This document shows, one piece after another, positions 26,003-26,486 of a stretch of DNA of 26,486 nucleotides; the first letter of the stretch is position 1, and each line of letters begins with the position of its first letter. Position numbers and translations under genes: made by a program. The stretch comes from Bacteroidaceae bacterium (GTDB lineage Bacteria > Bacteroidota > Bacteroidia > Bacteroidales > Bacteroidaceae), in NCBI GenBank assembly GCA_017466065.1, contig JAFTUV010000044.1, positions 1 to 26,486 of the forward strand, read 5' to 3'. Below the pieces are notes generated by a model. It searched no databases. It was not told the origin of the DNA and was given only the letters and a program-made list of their open reading frames with translations.

Positions 26003-26042
26003 GCATAGCGTTCCTTGCCGATAACGGCAAGAAACGCTATGC
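26003..26042. repeat. 18-bp-arm hairpin with a competing upstream arm
   Basis: Positions 26003-26020 and 26025-26042 are reverse complements with one mismatch and an ATAA loop. A segment of one arm plus loop (26014-26024, CTTGCCGATAA) is also an exact complement of 25968-25978, so two alternative pairings exist. No T run follows on either strand. Confidence 0.7.
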
Positions 26043-26112
26043 GAAAAACTTTGTATCTTATTAATTCTTACAAGTCTAAAAAAATATGCTATAATGAAAT
26101 GCAACATAAATG

Positions 26113-26288
26113 GTGCGGACACGCCGGTGCGCCCCTACAAAAAAATACGCATTTCCATTTTATCTCCCTCCCATGCTGTTACTCCTCCGCTTTTCAAAGA
26201 GGAGGTGGCACAAGCGAAGCGTAGTGACGGAGGAGTTTACAAAAAAAACACCGCAACGAAATGTAGGGGCCGACCGATGTGTCTGCCC
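26113..26288. repeat. Composite of nested palindromic repeats
   Basis: The outer arms end in GCCCCTACA (26131-26139) and TGTAGGGGC (26262-26270) and extend outward as imperfect complements for about 27 bases each (GGACACGCCGGTG against CGACCGATGTGTC). Inside lies a second palindromic unit with arms ACTCCTCC (26181-26188) and GGAGGAGT (26229-26236). No coding sequence is seen. Confidence 0.65.
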
Positions 26289-26313
26289 AAAATAGAACAG
26301 ACAGAAGAACCGT

Positions 26314-26383
26314 GTCATTTCGAACGTATGTGAGAAATCTATAACCATTGTTGAATGAGATTTCTCCCTGCGGTCGAAAGGAC
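26314..26383. repeat. Palindromic dispersed intergenic repeat, copy 3
   Basis: GTCATTTCGA (26314-26323) with TCGAAAGGAC (26374-26383, one mismatch), and inner GAGAAATCT (26332-26340) with AGATTTCTC (26358-26366). It has the same layout as copy 1 but is shorter. No gene is present. Confidence 0.78.
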
Positions 26384-26432
26384 AAAGTGAAGCAGAAATC
26401 GCAACTCTTCCACCGCGGGGCGGTCCCGAACT

Positions 26433-26451
26433 GTCCCTCTCATAGAGGGAC
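26433..26451. repeat. Short palindrome at the window end
   Basis: GTCCCTCT (26433-26440), CAT, AGAGGGAC (26444-26451). It appears to be part of a larger GC-rich repeat (GAGCGCGAGAGAAACGAAGC follows) that may continue past the window. Confidence 0.55.
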
Positions 26452-26486
26452 GAGCGCGAGAGAAACGAAGCGCGGAGGGAGTACAA

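Larger units (their letters stand above)
25865..26486. other. Gene-free, repeat- and hairpin-rich intergenic region
   Basis: I see no credible gene in these 622 bases. They hold the U32 upstream region with three inverted repeats (25871-25908, 25908-25940, 26003-26042), a bounded composite of palindromic repeats (26113-26288), dispersed repeat copy 3 (26314-26383) and a further palindrome (26433-26451). The open frames here run through repeats and are not believable. Confidence 0.8.

Noticed and set aside
25520..26008. 162-codon open frame on the plus strand opposite the U32 gene
   Set aside because: It is an antisense shadow of a well-supported gene with no recognisable motifs; similar long antisense frames occur opposite trkA, ispG and cysS here.
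26003..26042. The 18-bp hairpin as an intrinsic terminator
   Set aside because: No T run follows on either strand, so it is listed as a hairpin repeat instead.
26160..26486. Open frame of 108 codons on the minus strand at the window end
   Set aside because: It runs through several palindromic repeats and has no domain or plausible start context.

Overview
This 26.5 kb window is ordinary chromosomal DNA from a member of the Bacteroidales (phylum Bacteroidota). The evidence is a fused MurF-alanine racemase, a GSCFA-domain protein, a TGS-uridine kinase fusion, the long form of IspG, class III fructose-bisphosphatase, and promoters of the Bacteroidetes type (TTTG, 19 bases, TAnnTTTG). I cannot resolve the family or genus. 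No tRNA, rRNA, CRISPR array, transposase, integrase or phage gene was found.

Layout. Positions 1-110 hold a palindromic dispersed repeat. On the minus strand, a GSCFA protein gene overlaps murF-alr (3649 to 198). A divergent intergenic region then leads into a plus-strand operon, dxs-trkA-trkH (3915-8607), combining isoprenoid precursor synthesis with K+ uptake. Facing it on the minus strand (10467-8618) is a two-gene unit: an ABC/OLD-type ATPase followed by a DUF4435 (TOPRIM-like) protein. This is the architecture of the PARIS (AriA/AriB) anti-phage system and is the most interesting locus here. Next on the plus strand are a TGS-uridine kinase-like protein and rpoN (10659-13756), fbp-purE-ispG (13904-18146) with a clear terminator, an orphan ECF-type sigma factor (18302-18805), cysS overlapping a glutaminyl cyclase-like lipoprotein gene (18929-21396), and sufE (21582-22007) with a clear terminator.

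The right part (22.1-24.6 kb) is more AT-rich and looks accessory. It has two tandem small membrane-anchored proteins of unknown function that are paralogs of each other. The first appears frameshifted at an A8 run. Beyond a convergent ldcA (LD-carboxypeptidase) lies a small lipoprotein that may be a distant third member. A U32-family (TrhP-like) gene follows on the minus strand, with structured, repeat-rich DNA upstream (25865-26486).

How the genes fit together. Most are housekeeping genes: peptidoglycan (murF-alr, ldcA), the MEP isoprenoid pathway (dxs and ispG), K+ transport, purines, gluconeogenesis, Fe-S assembly (sufE, with IspG as one possible Fe-S client), sigma factors, tRNA charging and tRNA modification. 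The candidate systems outside this core are the PARIS-like pair and the WDT-Y small-protein cluster around ldcA. All assignments rest on reading motifs by eye; no database search was run.
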